64,000 nt of DNA from Gnetum montanum. Lineage: Eukaryota > Streptophyta > Gnetopsida > Gnetales > Gnetaceae. Shown piece after piece: positions 47,437 to 60,695 of this stretch. The stretch is taken from assembly GCA_015680685.1 (NCBI GenBank), contig MNCI01007670.1, positions 105,881-169,880 on the forward strand, in the 5' to 3' direction. A program made the position numbers and the translations under genes. The notes under the pieces are model-generated. The model had not been told where the DNA came from. It searched no databases and worked only from the letters and a program-made list of their open reading frames with translations. Each line of letters opens with the position of its first letter. Positions within the stretch are counted from its first letter, which is position 1.

Positions 47437-50400
47437 GCATATCTTTGACAATGTTGTTCAACCAATCGACCATGTTGCCTTTTAACTTCACCGACAATGG
47501 ATTTGGCTAATAGGCCATAAGAGTCAATGACCCTAAAGACCCTACCATAGCTTAATGTAGAAAATCATTAAGGCTTAGGGGGTGAAGCCCAAAGTTTTTA
47601 GTGATAAACAAAGATCACTATAACTTTGTTTGTGCCAAACTTTAGGTTGGCATGCCAATTCTGAGAATGGAAGCAGAAGCCAAAAGGGAATATGAGCTCA
47701 TACATTGTGATGGGAAGGAATACATTCCTTCCCCATATGATAAAATACCCCTAATGGAAACCTACATGTGCACCCTATCTTAATTAATTGAGATCGATGA
47801 AGAGGATGGAAAAGCTTGCTAGGATGAGCAGTAAGAAGAAGAGGATGAGTTTGGGGCTAAGTCCAAACATGAGAACCTCATGGGGGAATTTTCCAATAAT
47901 TGACTCCCAAAGCCACCATACCTACCTCAATCCCTCTTGCCTCTTCCATAGGATAGATCCCCCAATCCTCAACCCCTCTGTATCCAACCATGTTTGGGCC
48001 AATGTTCATTATTGCAGTGCACCAAACACAATTGTTGCCATAGTCAAATACCTTCCACTTCTCCATCTCTTTTTCCAACCAACCATGGTCTATTCTATCG
48101 TCGTCGGTGTTTGTGACCACCACTAACCCCTTATCCATCTAGATGAGGCCTGCCATGGGACCTCAGGTGACCCAAGGATCGAATACCCCATTAGTCCCCT
48201 TCGTGCCCTAGATACTGATGAGAACTTCCTTTTTAGTATTCAGTCCACTAATGACCATGATAACTTAACCTCTCTCCTTAGTGCCACAACCAATCGCAAG
48301 GCCATAGACCTTCTAGCTTATGCACCAACCTTTTTTGCAGACCCCACAACCAACTGGAGCACCCTAAAAATTGGATCAAGTCTTTTAGATGATTTAGGCC
48401 TTAACTAAAGAGTTAAGGAGGCTCAAAGCTTTCACATATTAGATCATAAATATTGTGAATTTATATTAGGATGATCCCATCAATCTTGTTGTCCCACCAC
48501 TAACTCTTCCCCCTAGTGTCCCCATACCACAATTTACTAAGTATAACAACGAGGATGATTCTAACTCCCATGTTATAATCTTCTGCTCTGCAGTCTTGTT
48601 ACTAAAAGCTTGACCACAAACAATAATGAGAAATTTTCCTATTTCTCTTAAGGAAAAAGCCCTTATCTAGTATTATGCCTTGATAGGAGAATCCATATCC
48701 TCCTTGGAAGACTTGATTTTGTAGTTGATTAACTATTTCAAGTACAACTTGAAACCTAATACAACCCTTGACCAATTGATGAAGGTTAAGCAAGGACCCC
48801 TTTAGCTAGTGCAAAAGTTCATCCATCAATGGAATTCTTTGCTCAATAAGATTATAGAACCAATAGCTGAAACTCACCTTTTAGCATGGGGTGGTTAATG
48901 ACTTCATCAAATCAAAATTATACTACCATGATCCATGGTCACTCTGTTAGGCCTTTTCCTAAACCAAAAACATAGAGGATGCCATAGAGGCTAGTCATGA
49001 CCTCATCTACATGGTGTACAAGAATTAACATGCATGAAAGAACAAGGAGATGGGAAGGCAAAATAATGTGGTAGTGGCAACTGTAGCAAAGGAAAACAAG
49101 ACAACCACCCAAGGGCCAAGAACTAACTAACCCAAGGCCATTGCTAACAATAACAACCACCCTTCAATGTTTGGGGCCTTTACATTGATTACTTCTAGGC
49201 CTAGTTTTGAATGAAAAGATTGGTCAAAATAAACTAGGTTACCATTAAAAGCATCAGAACTCTTAGACCAATTGTTGAAGAGGAGGAGGATATAGTATAA
49301 ACAAATGATGGAAAATGTCTATAAGAGGCATGAGAGGCTATGTGAGATAGCCAAAGATCCCATTTGTGCAACCAAAGATGATGCCCTAGTGCCTAGATAC
49401 TTTAAGCTTGACCACTTTTGTTACTATCATCAGTTGCTAGGTCATGGTTCGGATTTTTTCCTTACGTTGAAAGAAGATGTGTAAAAGATGATAGATAAGA
49501 TGAATTGATGCTTGACACCTCCAACCTAGTTAGGCCTCAGAATCAGTTGATGCACATATATAAGAAACCATTGAATGCCAATAGTAGCCCATACACCATA
49601 ACAGAGTTCAATGTTAACCATGACCCAAAGCCTATGAGGGAACTGTTTGTGATTTGGGTACCTCCTAGCAATGAAAGGGGCCCTTCAACTTCCACTAGTT
49701 TAAGGTCCTCCTTTGTTATAAGGATTCCATTACCAACATCTCCCAATGAGCCTTTTGTAATTTGAGTATCTCCCTCTCCCACTACAACTGAGTCCATCCA
49801 CATTACTAAACGATGATCCCCCATGGTGGGTAATGCAATGACTTCTTCCTCCCAACCAACCAGTAACAACAAAAAGTCACTAAGCAAAAAATGGAAGAAA
49901 CCTGTGAAAAAGCCTAAAAAAAAGAATGATAATCAAGCCAAGGCATGAAAGGAAGTGGGTTCACTAAAGCCCACTCCCATCTCATCTATACCCATGACCT
50001 CTAGAACCCAGGCTACTTTAACTAGCAAACCACAAGAGGATCCTAAATGCCAAGGAAAAGGGAAAGTGGAGAAGCTGTAACAATAAACACAAAGTTTGCA
50101 TTTTGGGTTGCATAGAAGTAGTTAGGAATAATAAGAATGAGAAATATATGACCAACAACAAAGACCTTCTAAATGCGATGGAATAGGTTAAACAATCATT
50201 GAAGTAAAAGAGGACAACTCTTAGCCTGTATGACCTAGTCATGACTTCTGCTACACACTAGGAAGCACTAGTTAAGATGTTGATCTCCATCCCAGTTAGC
50301 GAGGACATCCCCACTAACAAAGAATCCATACATGTGATGATGGTACCATCTTTATATAAGAAAAAGAAGTCAACATCACTAGTGTTTTGTGATAGTGAAA
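47437..50400 (+). pseudogene. Element D1 gag
   Basis: Same parts as element C gag: an EAKREYELIH and YIPSPYDK segment (about 47660-47740), a capsid part with KYNNEDDSNSHVIIF, SISSLEDLI and KYNLKPNTTLDQLMKVKQGPL (48540-48810), a Cys/His box remnant YYHQLLGHGSDF (about 49420-49455, with the last Cys read as Phe) and two or three copies of the LFVIWVPP or SFVIRIPL repeat (49640-49770). Many stops at Gln or Trp codons and some frameshifts. The open parts 47788-48126 and 49505-49765 are the longest readable pieces. Clearly older than element C. Confidence 0.7.
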
Positions 50401-50425
50401 TCAAAACTAGTCCCAAAATAACAAG

Positions 50426-51078
50426 GTGACCAAGGCTCCTCTCTTTATGATGATACAAGTGGGACAATACAAAGTGCATAGAGTGCACATAGATGATGGA
50501 GTTGCAAAAAATGTCATTCCCTATACCATAGGTGAGTGTTTAGGTGTAACTAAACATATACAACACACACCAACCTTAGCTCTCAAGTCCTTTGATGGAT
50601 CATGGGTTGTTGTCAAAGTGTCTATCTCCTAAGACTTTGTGGTAGGGGAGAAATTCCCCACAATTGCTAGTTTTTTGATGGTGGAAAAAACACCAAGATT
50701 CAACCTTATCTTAGGAAGATCTTGGCTAGCTCATTTATGAGCTATTCTTTTGTTCATCCACTAAGAAATTCACCTACCTTACGAGGGAGGTGAGATTATC
50801 ATCCATAGTGATAGCATGGTTCTCCTAGCAATTAATAATGTAGATGTAGAGTAGGGGTTAGAAGTGGAGTTTCAAGAAGAAACTCCTAGCCACAAAGTTA
50901 AGCAACCCTACAAAGTGGAGAAGGCCAAAAACAAAAATGATGGATTAGGTGATATGCTATGGGGAGAGCTCTCCTTTAACATTGTCAGTGAAGTATATGG
51001 GGAATATAAACTTGTGCAAAATAGAATGTACACATTTCCTAAGCTTTCAAAAATTAGGAAACATTTGCACAAGTGATG
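50426..51078 (+). pseudogene. Element D1 protease
   Basis: HIDDGVAKNVIPY active-site loop (50485-50525), then a RFNLILGRSWLAHL second signature (50695-50740) and LPYEGGEIII, as in element C. The tail at 50864-51076 is charged and ends in KLSKIRKHLHK, the equivalent of the C terminus of the C protein. A stop and a frameshift lie between. It runs almost straight into the D2 LTR at 51134, without RT. Confidence 0.75.
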
Positions 51079-51133
51079 TATGTCCTTAATCCTCCTCCTA
51101 CATTATGCACTTATAACCATATGTACTTATAGC

Positions 51134-52407
51134 TGAAATACCATCAAATTTGCATGTTGAAACCTTTGTAATCCCATCCCATGAAACTTGAGGTAATATT
51201 TTATTGTGAATGTGAAGGTTGTAACCCATAAAGGGGAAATTTCACATGTTTCATACTTTTGGGGCTGAAAAATGCTTCATAAGTAACTAAAGCCTCATTC
51301 CCCAAGTGAAAAGAGTTACATGGTATCTATATTTGAGCTTGGGGAAGTCAAAAATGCCTTTTGGAATTTCAAAAATGGTAATTTAATGGGTTTTATTGGG
51401 GGTATACTTTCTACGCTGACATACCCCCTATAGGGGGGGTAAGCTAGCTAGGAGACTTCAAGGCCAACATGAAGTGTACAAGGGAAGTAGAACTCACCTA
51501 CCCCCATGTGGAAGGGGGTTAGCCAACTAGGAGAGAGGGGGTGAGATAGCATGGAGGGATTAGATAGCTAGGATGCATGGATGTGGATCTCAGCTACCCC
51601 TTGAACATATCAACCAATTTTTAGCAATTTGGTAGCTAATATGTAGCTAGTTAGTCAGCAATTTGGTAGCCAACTTGCAGTGAATCAATCAACCATTTGT
51701 AGCCAATTTTCAGCTCAAATCATGGCCATAACCCTATAAAATCCAAACCTTGGCACCATGTCAAGGTTACAATTCAAGAGCTCTTGCTTTCTTAGCAGAA
51801 ATGTAGCTTCTTGATGTCTAACAATGTGGAACCTATTACCCCTATTACTTCTCCCTTAGGATCTATGAACTTTGGGTGTCAATGTTACCCCCTAGGATTC
51901 CCAAATTCCAATGTGGTGTGCTTTGGCTGCCCCAATCCTTCACAATTTCCTAACCTCAACAGTAACCAATGTTGTAGATCTAAGATGGTGACAAAGGAGG
52001 TTTGATAACATCAAGAGTGGCAGAGATATCAGATCATGGAGTTGGTCATGGATTCAATGGGCTCTGAACCCCTACCCAAGTGAACCCTCCTTTGCCTCCC
52101 TCTTGGGCACCACTTTTGTACATGCAGTTGAACTCATTCTTTATTCATTTAATGAAATTTTTGATTTTAGTTCTTGTACAATTTCAGATAAAATTGTTAT
52201 ATTTTTAGTACATTACTTTATAGATCTACATCTTCCTACTTTGTTACCTCCATTTTGCACCCTCCTCAAGACCTTGGGTGATCTACTGGACCATCCAGGG
52301 CATCCTAAATCCCATTTTTCTTGTAGAGGCCCTAGGGGATTCATGGTTGAGGCTACTTGCAACCGAGAATCCTTGGTTTTTTCTAACAACAGAGATTCTC
52401 CATTGCA
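51134..52407 (+). repeat. LTR between D1 and D2
   Basis: Starts TGAAATACCATCAAATTTGC and ends TTGCA. TATAAAA at 51735-51741. Its variable part (51400-51620) holds CTAGGAG and GGGGGTAAGCTAGC-type words. It can be read as D2's 5' LTR, or as an LTR shared by a tandem pair. Confidence 0.75.
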
Positions 52408-52416
52408 ATAGTTTCT

Positions 52417-52435
52417 TGGTGCTAAAAGGAGGGCC
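52417..52435 (+). other. Element D2 primer binding site
   Basis: TGGTGCTAAAAGGAGGGCC, 9 bp after the LTR; one transition from the element C site. Confidence 0.65.
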
Positions 52436-53402
52436 TTCAGCTGATTTCTGTAGCCAAATCTGATTGCCCCCATAGCGAACATTGGATACCTATTGGAAAT
52501 TTCTAATTTTTGTAGTAAAAATTTTGAAGCTTCCTTGGAAAACCCAATGCTACCACTCACCCCCTTATAGTAGAAACCATGGTGTTGAATTGTAGGTGGT
52601 TGGGTGTTGAGTTTTCCAACATCTACTATGAATTTCAATAACCAAAACCAACATTGAACACCTAAACACTTTTCCCCTTCCTTTGTGGTTGAATTTGGGT
52701 AGTTTCTATAATGATTTTGAGAAAGTAGTTTCTAGAACCCACTTCCCCCTCTTTTACCAACATTAGCTTTTAGAAGGTGTGGGATCCTCCCATCTCACCC
52801 CCTCTTTCCCAACACCACGCTGCCCCCTCCCCAACACCCCACCACCACCACCACCACACTTGGGGGTGTGATAGCTAGGAGACCAATGTGGTGAAGCTTG
52901 ACCCCAATGTTCTTAGCTTGTCATTTTTGGTAAAGGGGTAAATCCCCCTTACCCCCTACCCTATTTTTAATCATTTTTGCCTATTTCCACTAGATTTAAA
53001 CCTTATAGCAACTCCAACTATAAAAATTTGCATCTTTTTATCCACACCTATAATAAATTTCACCCCTTGTTACTAATGTTGGCTTTGTAAGCTGTGAGAT
53101 CCTCCCATCTCAACACCTCTTTCCTTTCTGCCACACTCGAGGGTGTGATAGCTAGGAAGCCAACATTGGACATCAAGAAGTGACAGTTAAAATGTTAGTA
53201 TGGGTAAGGTTTGCTATCACCTTTTCCTATTTCCATTTTAGGTAAGGGCATATACTCCCCCTTACCCCCTCCTTGCTATTTTTAGTAAGTATTCAATTTT
53301 CAACTTTTTTTTCTCCCTTTAATTGCTTTTTATTTTCATTGTTGGAATATACTTTCATTTTTTCCTTATAGTCTACCTTGAGTTGTTTTCATTAAAATAA
53401 CC
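52436..53402 (+). repeat. Element D2 leader with internal duplication
   Basis: Non-coding. Two diverged copies of a module with GGTGTGATAGCTAGGA and preceding CCTCCCATCTCA lie near 52785-52890 and 53100-53165. A short CAC repeat lies at about 52841-52858. It takes the place of the 47-bp leader repeats in element C. Confidence 0.55.
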
Positions 53403-55740
53403 ATGTCTCTCTTATGATCAGCTAACTTGCCTTACAACTACACTGATAGTAGGTTAGATCAACAGGCCATGAGGGTATATGATCCTAAAGACCCTACTAT
53501 CATTAAATATAGGTGATCTTTGAGAGTCAGAGGGGAGAGTCCTAACTTTGCAGTCATAAATGAAGATCATTATAACTTCATTTATGTTAAAATTCAAGCA
53601 AGCATGCTAATTCCACAAATTGAAGTTGAGGCTAAGAGGGAATTTGAGCTCATACATAGGAGTGGGAATGAGTACATCCCCTCCCTGTATGACCAAATTT
53701 CCCTTAGCAATATCTATGCTAGCATCCTAGCCCAAATGATTGCCATGGAAGAGGAAGATGACATGCATAGCTCTAAGGAACAACAAGAAGAGAAGGATGA
53801 ATTTAAGGTAGAATCTAAGCCTGAAAACATCCTGGGAGGACTATTCCAATAAACATCTCCCAAGGTCACAAAGCCTTCCTCTAATGCTTTTATTTTCTTC
53901 ATGGGCAAGGTGCCACCATTTTCATTCCCTCATACCCTACTACAATGGACCCCACACTTGTTATAGCCACACATCGAACTTAGGAAATGCCATAAGGAAT
54001 GAATCATAACACATCAATGCCATTTATAACATAGTCTTGATATATAAGACCATTGATGGTGGTTTTTACCATCACAAATCTTCTAACTACTCACATGGGA
54101 TCCACTATGAGTCCCCAAGCAACATAGGGGTCATACACCCTCTTTATCTTGTTTATGACTTAAGTACCAACATAGACATCCTTTTCTTTGTTTGGCTCGC
54201 TAGACATAACCATAACACAACCCCTTTCTTTTGTCATACAACCCATAGTGAGGCCACAAGCCTCATAGCCAATAGGACCACTACAAGGCTTAGATCAAGC
54301 CTTTCAAATGATCCAAGACCTAACAAAGGAGTTAAAAAGGCTCAAACCCTCTATGTCCCAAAGTGTAAAGATCATGGACTTCTACCTAGATGATTCTATT
54401 TGTCCTATGGTCCCACCTTTGACACTTCCTCCTAGTGTCCCTATCCCCTAGTTTAGTAAATACAATGGAGAAGATGACCCTAATGCTTACCTTATAACCT
54501 TTAGATATGAGTGCTTGCTATTGCAGTAGTGGCCTCATACCATTATGAGGATTTTTCCTATGTCATTGACTAGGAAATCACTTGATTGGTAACACACATT
54601 ACCTAGAGGATCCATATCCTCTCTTAAAGACTTGATAGCTCAGTTTGTTAATCGCTTCAAGTATAACTTGAAGCCTGACACAATACTTAACCAACTCATG
54701 AAGGTCAAGTTGGGATTCCTTGAGCTTTTATAGAAGTTCATCCAATGATGGAATGGACTCCTAAATGAAATATTAGAGCCCATAACTAAAATTCACCTTT
54801 TGGCTATATTTAAGGGGATAATTAATGACTTTATCAAGTCTAAAATTTACTACCTTGACCCGCGATTACTTAGCCAAGCATTCTCCCAAACCAAGAATAT
54901 TGAAGATGTTGTGGAGGCCAATCATGACCTAGCCTACAAAGCATACAAAAATGAACATACACGAAAAGACTAGGAGAAGGGAAAACATAACAATATGGCT
55001 ATAACAACTATGAATAAATAAGCTAATACCACTAACCAATGGCTAAGGACCAATCCATCCACGGTTCCAACTAATAATAACCATGGTAACTAGCCTTCAA
55101 CCATTGGGGCCAATGCATTGACAATGATTAGACCCAATTTTGAAAGGAAGGACAAGTCTAAATGCACTACACTACCATTAAAACCATTAGAGTTGTTAGA
55201 TCAACTTTTGAAAAGTGGATGTATGCAACACAAATAGATGGTTGAACCTTCTCGAAAGAAACATGATAGACTTTGTGAAATAGTTAAGGATCATTCTAGA
55301 GCAACGAAAGATGACCTATCATTGCCTAAATACTTCAAGATAGACCACTTTTTTCACTATCACTAGTTTCCCAGTCATGACACAGACTTCTACCTTGCGC
55401 TAAAGGATGACTTGCAAAAGATGATAGATAGGAGAGAGCTAGTTCTAGATGCATCCAACCTTGTACAATGTTAAAACCAATTAATGCATGTATACAAAGA
55501 CTCATTTAACACCAACAATGCTGCTGCATATATCATATCGACATTTAACATAGATGATAATCAAAGATCCTCAAGAGAACCATTTGTGATTCATGTACTG
55601 CCTTATGGTGAAAGGGCTTCTTTAGATCCCACTAGGTTAAGATCCCCTTTTTTCATAAGGGTTCCATCACAAGTGCCTACTAGAGGACTATTTATCATCA
55701 AGGTGCCCCAACCTACCATAGCTTTACTAACTAATTAGGC
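53403..55740 (+). pseudogene. Element D2 gag
   Basis: ATG at 53403, then a basic SLRVRGESPNFAV segment and the best preserved EVEAKREFELIH and NEYIPSLYDQ part (open 53520-53852, with an acidic MEEEDD stretch). Capsid part KYNGEDDPNAYLITF, SISSLKDLI, RFKYNLKPDTILNQL and INDFIKSKIYYLDP (54460-54890), then a decayed Cys/His region (55330-55400) and the PFVIHVLP, PFFIRVPS, LFIIKVPQ repeats (open 55484-55738). Stops fall mostly at Gln and Trp positions. Confidence 0.75.
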
Positions 55741-56230
55741 TTGATAGAGACAATACAACAAACATCAATAGCCACTCTAAAGTCTTTTAATTGATCAAGA
55801 GTTACTATCAAGGGGTTCATCTTCTTAGATTTTGTAACAAGGGAGAAATTCCCATGACTGCAAATTTCTTAGTGATGAATAAGATGCCTAAGTTTAACTT
55901 TATCCTAGGAAGACCTTGGTTGGCTCAATTACAAGCTGTGTCTTCTCCCATCCACCAAGAGATTCACCTTCCTTATGAAGGATGTGAGATCATCATTCAT
56001 GGTGATAACACAGTGCCTTTGGCTATTAACAACATGGATATAGAGCATGGGTTTGAAATGGAGTTTCAAGAAGAAACGCCTAGTCATGAAACCCAACAAC
56101 TTGAGAAAGAACAGAAAGCAAATAATAACAATGATAGGAAGCAAGATGTGTCATGGGATGAACTCTCATTTAGCATCATTAGTTAAGGTGATGGTGAATA
56201 CAAATTTTTGTAGAGTAGATCTTATTCCCT
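55741..56230 (+). pseudogene. Element D2 protease, active site missing
   Basis: The second protease signature is clear (FNFILGRPWLAQL, LPYEGCEIII; 55890-56010) and the acidic tail runs to about 56186. The first 40-50 residues with the D-x-G loop are absent: gag repeats pass almost directly into the part corresponding to LKSF (55775). So this copy has a deletion of about 150 bp at the active site. Confidence 0.7.
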
Positions 56231-56567
56231 AATTTGTCAAAAATTAGGAAGAGTCTACACAAAGAAGTACCCCTTGACCCTTCCACCCCATGACCTTATA
56301 ACCATATAGCCGATAGCCATGTAGCTTAGCCTTTTTTTTTGCTAATTTGTTATGCTTGTTTGTGTATTTCATTTTACTCTTCATGTAGGTAGCCTAGATT
56401 CCTATTTTCATTTGCATTTTACTTATGTATTACAACCTTTCTTTTTTGTTGCTTTTATACATGATGAAAACAAAGAAAAATCCTTACAAAAAAATTACAA
56501 AGTTGGGAAAAACCATAAAAAGTTTTTTAAAAAATTTCCAAAAAAAATCTAGGGCATGCCATGGCCT

Positions 56568-56757
56568 AAAACTGGCAAATCCATGGCTTGTAGCAATACA
56601 GTCCACTAAGACTCTAAACTGGCATCGTAGTTTGCTAAGACTTTAAACTAGCATTACAGTTCGCTAAGACTCTAAACTGGTGTTATAATTTGCTAAGACT
56701 CTAAATTGGCATCATAACTCACCATGGCCTTAAACTAGTAATAAATGTACAACCTTC
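56568..56757 (-). repeat. Element D2 border repeats (29-bp units)
   Basis: Units of AAGACTCTAAACTGGCATCG plus 9 bases, about five copies. On the minus strand each contains GCCAGTTTAGAGTCTTAGC, the same word order as the element C repeats at 28165-28460 and 32075-32164. They sit between protease and the 3' end of the antisense gene, as in C (35985-36155). Confidence 0.8.
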
Positions 56758-57090
56758 TAAGGTTTAAAAAAAATGGCAGGTAACCCTTGTCCATTCATAA
56801 TGTCATAGTTCTCAACATAGCCAACGAAGCCATATTCTGCATAGATATTTTCAACACTTGTAACCTTAGAATCTTAAAACAATAAAATAATCAACAACAT
56901 ATATAGCCAAAACCAAAAGCAAAACTTAAAATTTAAAACATCTTAAAATAAAATAATATAGCCATGGCCACATTGTGTGGCATAAATATTAAAACTATTA
57001 ATCATAAATGATAAAATGTCTACAACTCAAGTATTGGCTAACATAAGCCATACAGCCTCAAGCATAAAATGAAATAAACAAGAAATTCTA

Positions 57091-60000
57091 TCAAATCATG
57101 CATTTGACAGTGCCTACACCATTGGGACCACCAACATCATAAAATGCCTATGAGATAGCAATAAACAACCAGTTAGTAATCATCATAAATGAAATTATAA
57201 CATGAACCATGTAAAACAAGAAACATACAAATATAATAAAAACTAAAACTTAAAAAAAATGCAAAACATAAAATCCATCACACCTATGGAGAATATGGTT
57301 GTACAAACTCTTGGGGAAGATGATGAAGGCTAGTCATCTAGTCTTTTGTAATGTTGGCCTAGTTAATGTCCCCTAAATTGATGCCTGTGAGATTGTAGTG
57401 GTAGCAACATCATTTGCAGCGGTGGTGATCTATGGAGTAGGAGACTCAACCACTATTAGAGTGCTTTCAAAGAGGTTGAAAGCACTCTTAGCTTGAATGC
57501 TCTGAGTGAACATCTTTCTCTTTTATTGTTTGGTTGTCTCCTTCTTTAGCCATTTCAAATAGGCATCATGATTGACCTTATACTTATGCTTGTGATTCCT
57601 TTGTGTCTTACCCCACTCCAGGACCCAAGCACAATCATCCTTCCAATCTTGTGCCTTTTGAGAAATCAAGTTCATTTGCATTTTTTTCTCATGCAACTTC
57701 CAAGAAAGAGTAATTTTATCATGGATAGTGCACTAGTAGTAGGCCCACATGATCTCTTTCATTCGTAAGGCCCCTGAGTTCTCCACTTGGGTATCCATGA
57801 AGGCCTTATGCTCCTTGAGATCCTGGATCCTCTCAACTTGCCTTTTATTTCTTCCTTCAAGGTCATAACTTATTTCCATATGGATTCGTCAGACCTCTAA
57901 ATCTCCCATGAAGCTTTAGTACATGAAACTACTAGATCAATGACAATTTTGTAAAGCTTTTAAGGGGACATGTGTGGTGTTAGAAGGAAAAGTTTAGGCA
58001 AGTAGTTGAACTCCATGTCTTGGGCTGGATCCCATGTGACTGATGGCACTTAAAAAAAGCAAAAATAATAATCATAAACTTAATATACAATATAGTTGTA
58101 GCATAAAATGCATTTCATAGCAAAATGACTAAGGCATAGCAAAACATAGTTCTTACCAATTTCAAGTGCAACCTATTGCAACTGACCAATGATGTCCTTT
58201 GCCATCTTGTGCATGAATTCTGTCTTGTTCGAGACCTCTACCCATGGTTGCAGCTGAAACTCAAGTACATGGGCCTTTGTTGTTGGCTTACGAACTATGA
58301 TCAGCATAACAATTGTTAGATAAGTAAGAACTCTAAAACCAAACATAAAACTATAGGCAATAACAAGTAGGGCATAAGGATACCTATGATTTCCACTTCA
58401 TTCTCATGATCATCTTCATCCTCTTTGGGGATTTCAATCAGAGACTCCCCAGGTAGTGACCCATTAAAAAAGATGTCAAGATCACCCATATTTTGTTACA
58501 AGAGTGCCTCCTCTACACACCTCTGTTCTTCCTTTGCCATGGCCCTACACCTTTGCTCTTCCTTCTTGGCATGCCTTTTTGCCTTCTCTACTTGTCTTTT
58601 TTCTTCTTCTGTAGCAGCAGCTTGGGCCACCAAGTTCTATCGTTGATCTATAGCCATAAACCATTAGATAAATTAACATGAATAGCCATAAAACAAAACA
58701 TAGCCAAAAAAGAGAAAACATAGTTGAAGGGTACCTATGATTTCCTAGTCCAAGCGTGGAATCTTGAAAATAATTATTTGCTTGGAGGGTGGCTTTGCTG
58801 CTAGTGCTGCTTCTTTTGTGGTCCTCTTTAGGTTAACCCTGGCTACTCTAATAGCTTCAACATGTAGCCATTGGACCCTCTTGATGTTTGCTGGAAACAT
58901 AAGAGATGCCTCCCCCATGCTGTCAGGGAATTCACATTGACTAACATCAAGATTCTTGGTGGTCATAGATAGTGAATCTCCCATACCCTCATGGTTGTAT
59001 AAAGATGCTTTATCCAAGGCTTGGAGAGTTGTTGTGGGTCCTGGAACACCCACGATCCACCTCTCTTCACCAACAAAAATTCTACAAACCTCTTCAAGTA
59101 GCTTGCCAAAAAAATGCATGGTGCATGTGGATTATCATTGAGGAATCCATGCAAATTTTGAGGATTTCCTCTTTGAGGCTCATAGTTAAGGAAATAGCCC
59201 AATTGAAACAAGTCCCCTCCATCATAAATTTCTTGAAGGTCCATCCCTATGCAACACCAATCGTCTTATTTTGTCATAACAATTTAGGAAATACCCAAGA
59301 TCTGAATAAGGGATAAGACCCCTTGGTGTCAAGGTTAGTAAAGCTACTACAAGCAAGGTTGGAGTGGCCCTTGGTAACACCAAGCCATTCCTCAACTTCT
59401 ACATGGTGGTTAACCTCTTTCATTGGTTTGGTGGCAACTATTATACTGTCAATGGAAACACCAAATAAGTCATGAAAAGTAGTCATGTTGATGGCAATAG
59501 CAATGTATAGGCCTTGTACTATGGTGAGAAACACATCAACTTTTTCATTAAAAGAGTCGATGATGTTTAGCATCTTTGCAGAAGGGATAACAAAATTAGG
59601 TGCCATAAAGATCTCAAGCAAACCCACATGAGCAATGTTTGCTTGAATGTCTTTAAATGCATTCTCCCTTAACCATTCCTGTGCTGGTCCCACCTTATTG
59701 AACTTTAGGATGAGATTTTCCACAAAACGTTCAATGGGGAATATAATAACATCTGTGGGAGTATAAGGCCTTGTAAGAAAAATATAATTGTTTAGCATCA
59801 ATAAAACTATGTTTTGGTGATAAGAAAATTAAAGCCTAAGTAACCATAAAATCTTTAACATAACAACGTACTTGATTTCTCACTCTTCTTCTTACTTGGA
59901 GAAGCTTGTATGGGGGTCTCAGCAATAATACCCATATCTCTAATATCCTTAGGGGCCATCCACTAGTTGTATGCTATTTTGGCAACCACACACCTCTTGT

Positions 60001-60695
60001 AAATAGGGTCAAATTTGGTAGGGTACTCATCAAATTCCCCTCTTAGCTATTCAAAAACAACATATCTAATCTTGGGAACATTGGTAAATTCGTTCAATGT
60101 GGTATGGACTATCGCCAAGGTTTGATCATTCTTGATCAAACCTTGATCATTAACCATGTACCTACAAGATATGTGTAAAACCAACAAGTTAGAAAAAAGA
60201 GACTAAACTAGATAAAGCCAAAATGTTAAAACCTATAATAGTCATGCTCGCCCCTGTGATTGGTACACAGTTCTTGGAGGATTCTAGAATAAAGAGTGGA
60301 CTCTTTGCACCACCATCAGAGTATTATTCAGATTGTATCATGAACACTCTGGCATGGTCTAGATATTTAAAAGGCACCATGGACTGATGAAATCCACTAG
60401 TTTCGCTCCTACTTGAGTCTCCAACCCATCAGTTATAAATCAGACAATCAAGCATGCAAACCCAGGTAGCAAAGTCTTCATGATGAGTGTGGCCACCTCC
60501 TCAGACAAGTGTGACCACATCATCACACTAAAGTGCTGGAGAAGATAGGTAAGGAAATCTCTTACCCTTGGGCAGAACCACACCAAAATCTTCTCCAATG
60601 CCAAGTTTGGAGGAGGGGTATGGTCTATAGGTTGATCAAGACAACAAAGAATGCCAACTAGCTCAACCACAATGAGCATTGGCTTGAGAAAGATC
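57091..60695 (-). pseudogene. Antisense multi-exon gene of element D2, function unknown
   Basis: Minus-strand exons, 5' to 3': 60233-60695 (extra, not seen in C), 59882-60161, 58735-59806, 58384-58647, 58157-58294, 57294-58048, 57091-57147 (TGA). All junctions are GT-AG. The last six match the six exons of the element C gene in order, size and content: QGLIKNDQTLA and GLLEIF, a VEEWLGVTKG stretch, LKRFVEFLLV, a Lys-rich patch, a charged helical part (EEEKRQVEKAKRHAKKEEQ), GQLQQVALEIG, and KAQDWK followed by RNHKHKYK in the coiled-coil-like part, ending in DVGGPNGVGT. Stops and a few frameshifts (for example near 58985) show decay. The extra exon encodes mostly hydrophobic and aromatic residues (LLPGFACLIV). 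Function unknown. Confidence 0.8.

Noticed and set aside
47878-48138. Minus-strand open frames opposite D1 gag
   Set aside because: Shadow frames of the plus-strand gag, which has clear homology to elements C and D2.
56568-56757. CRISPR-like array (29-30 bp repeats)
   Set aside because: Repeats are contiguous without unique spacers, and the context is a plant retrotransposon.
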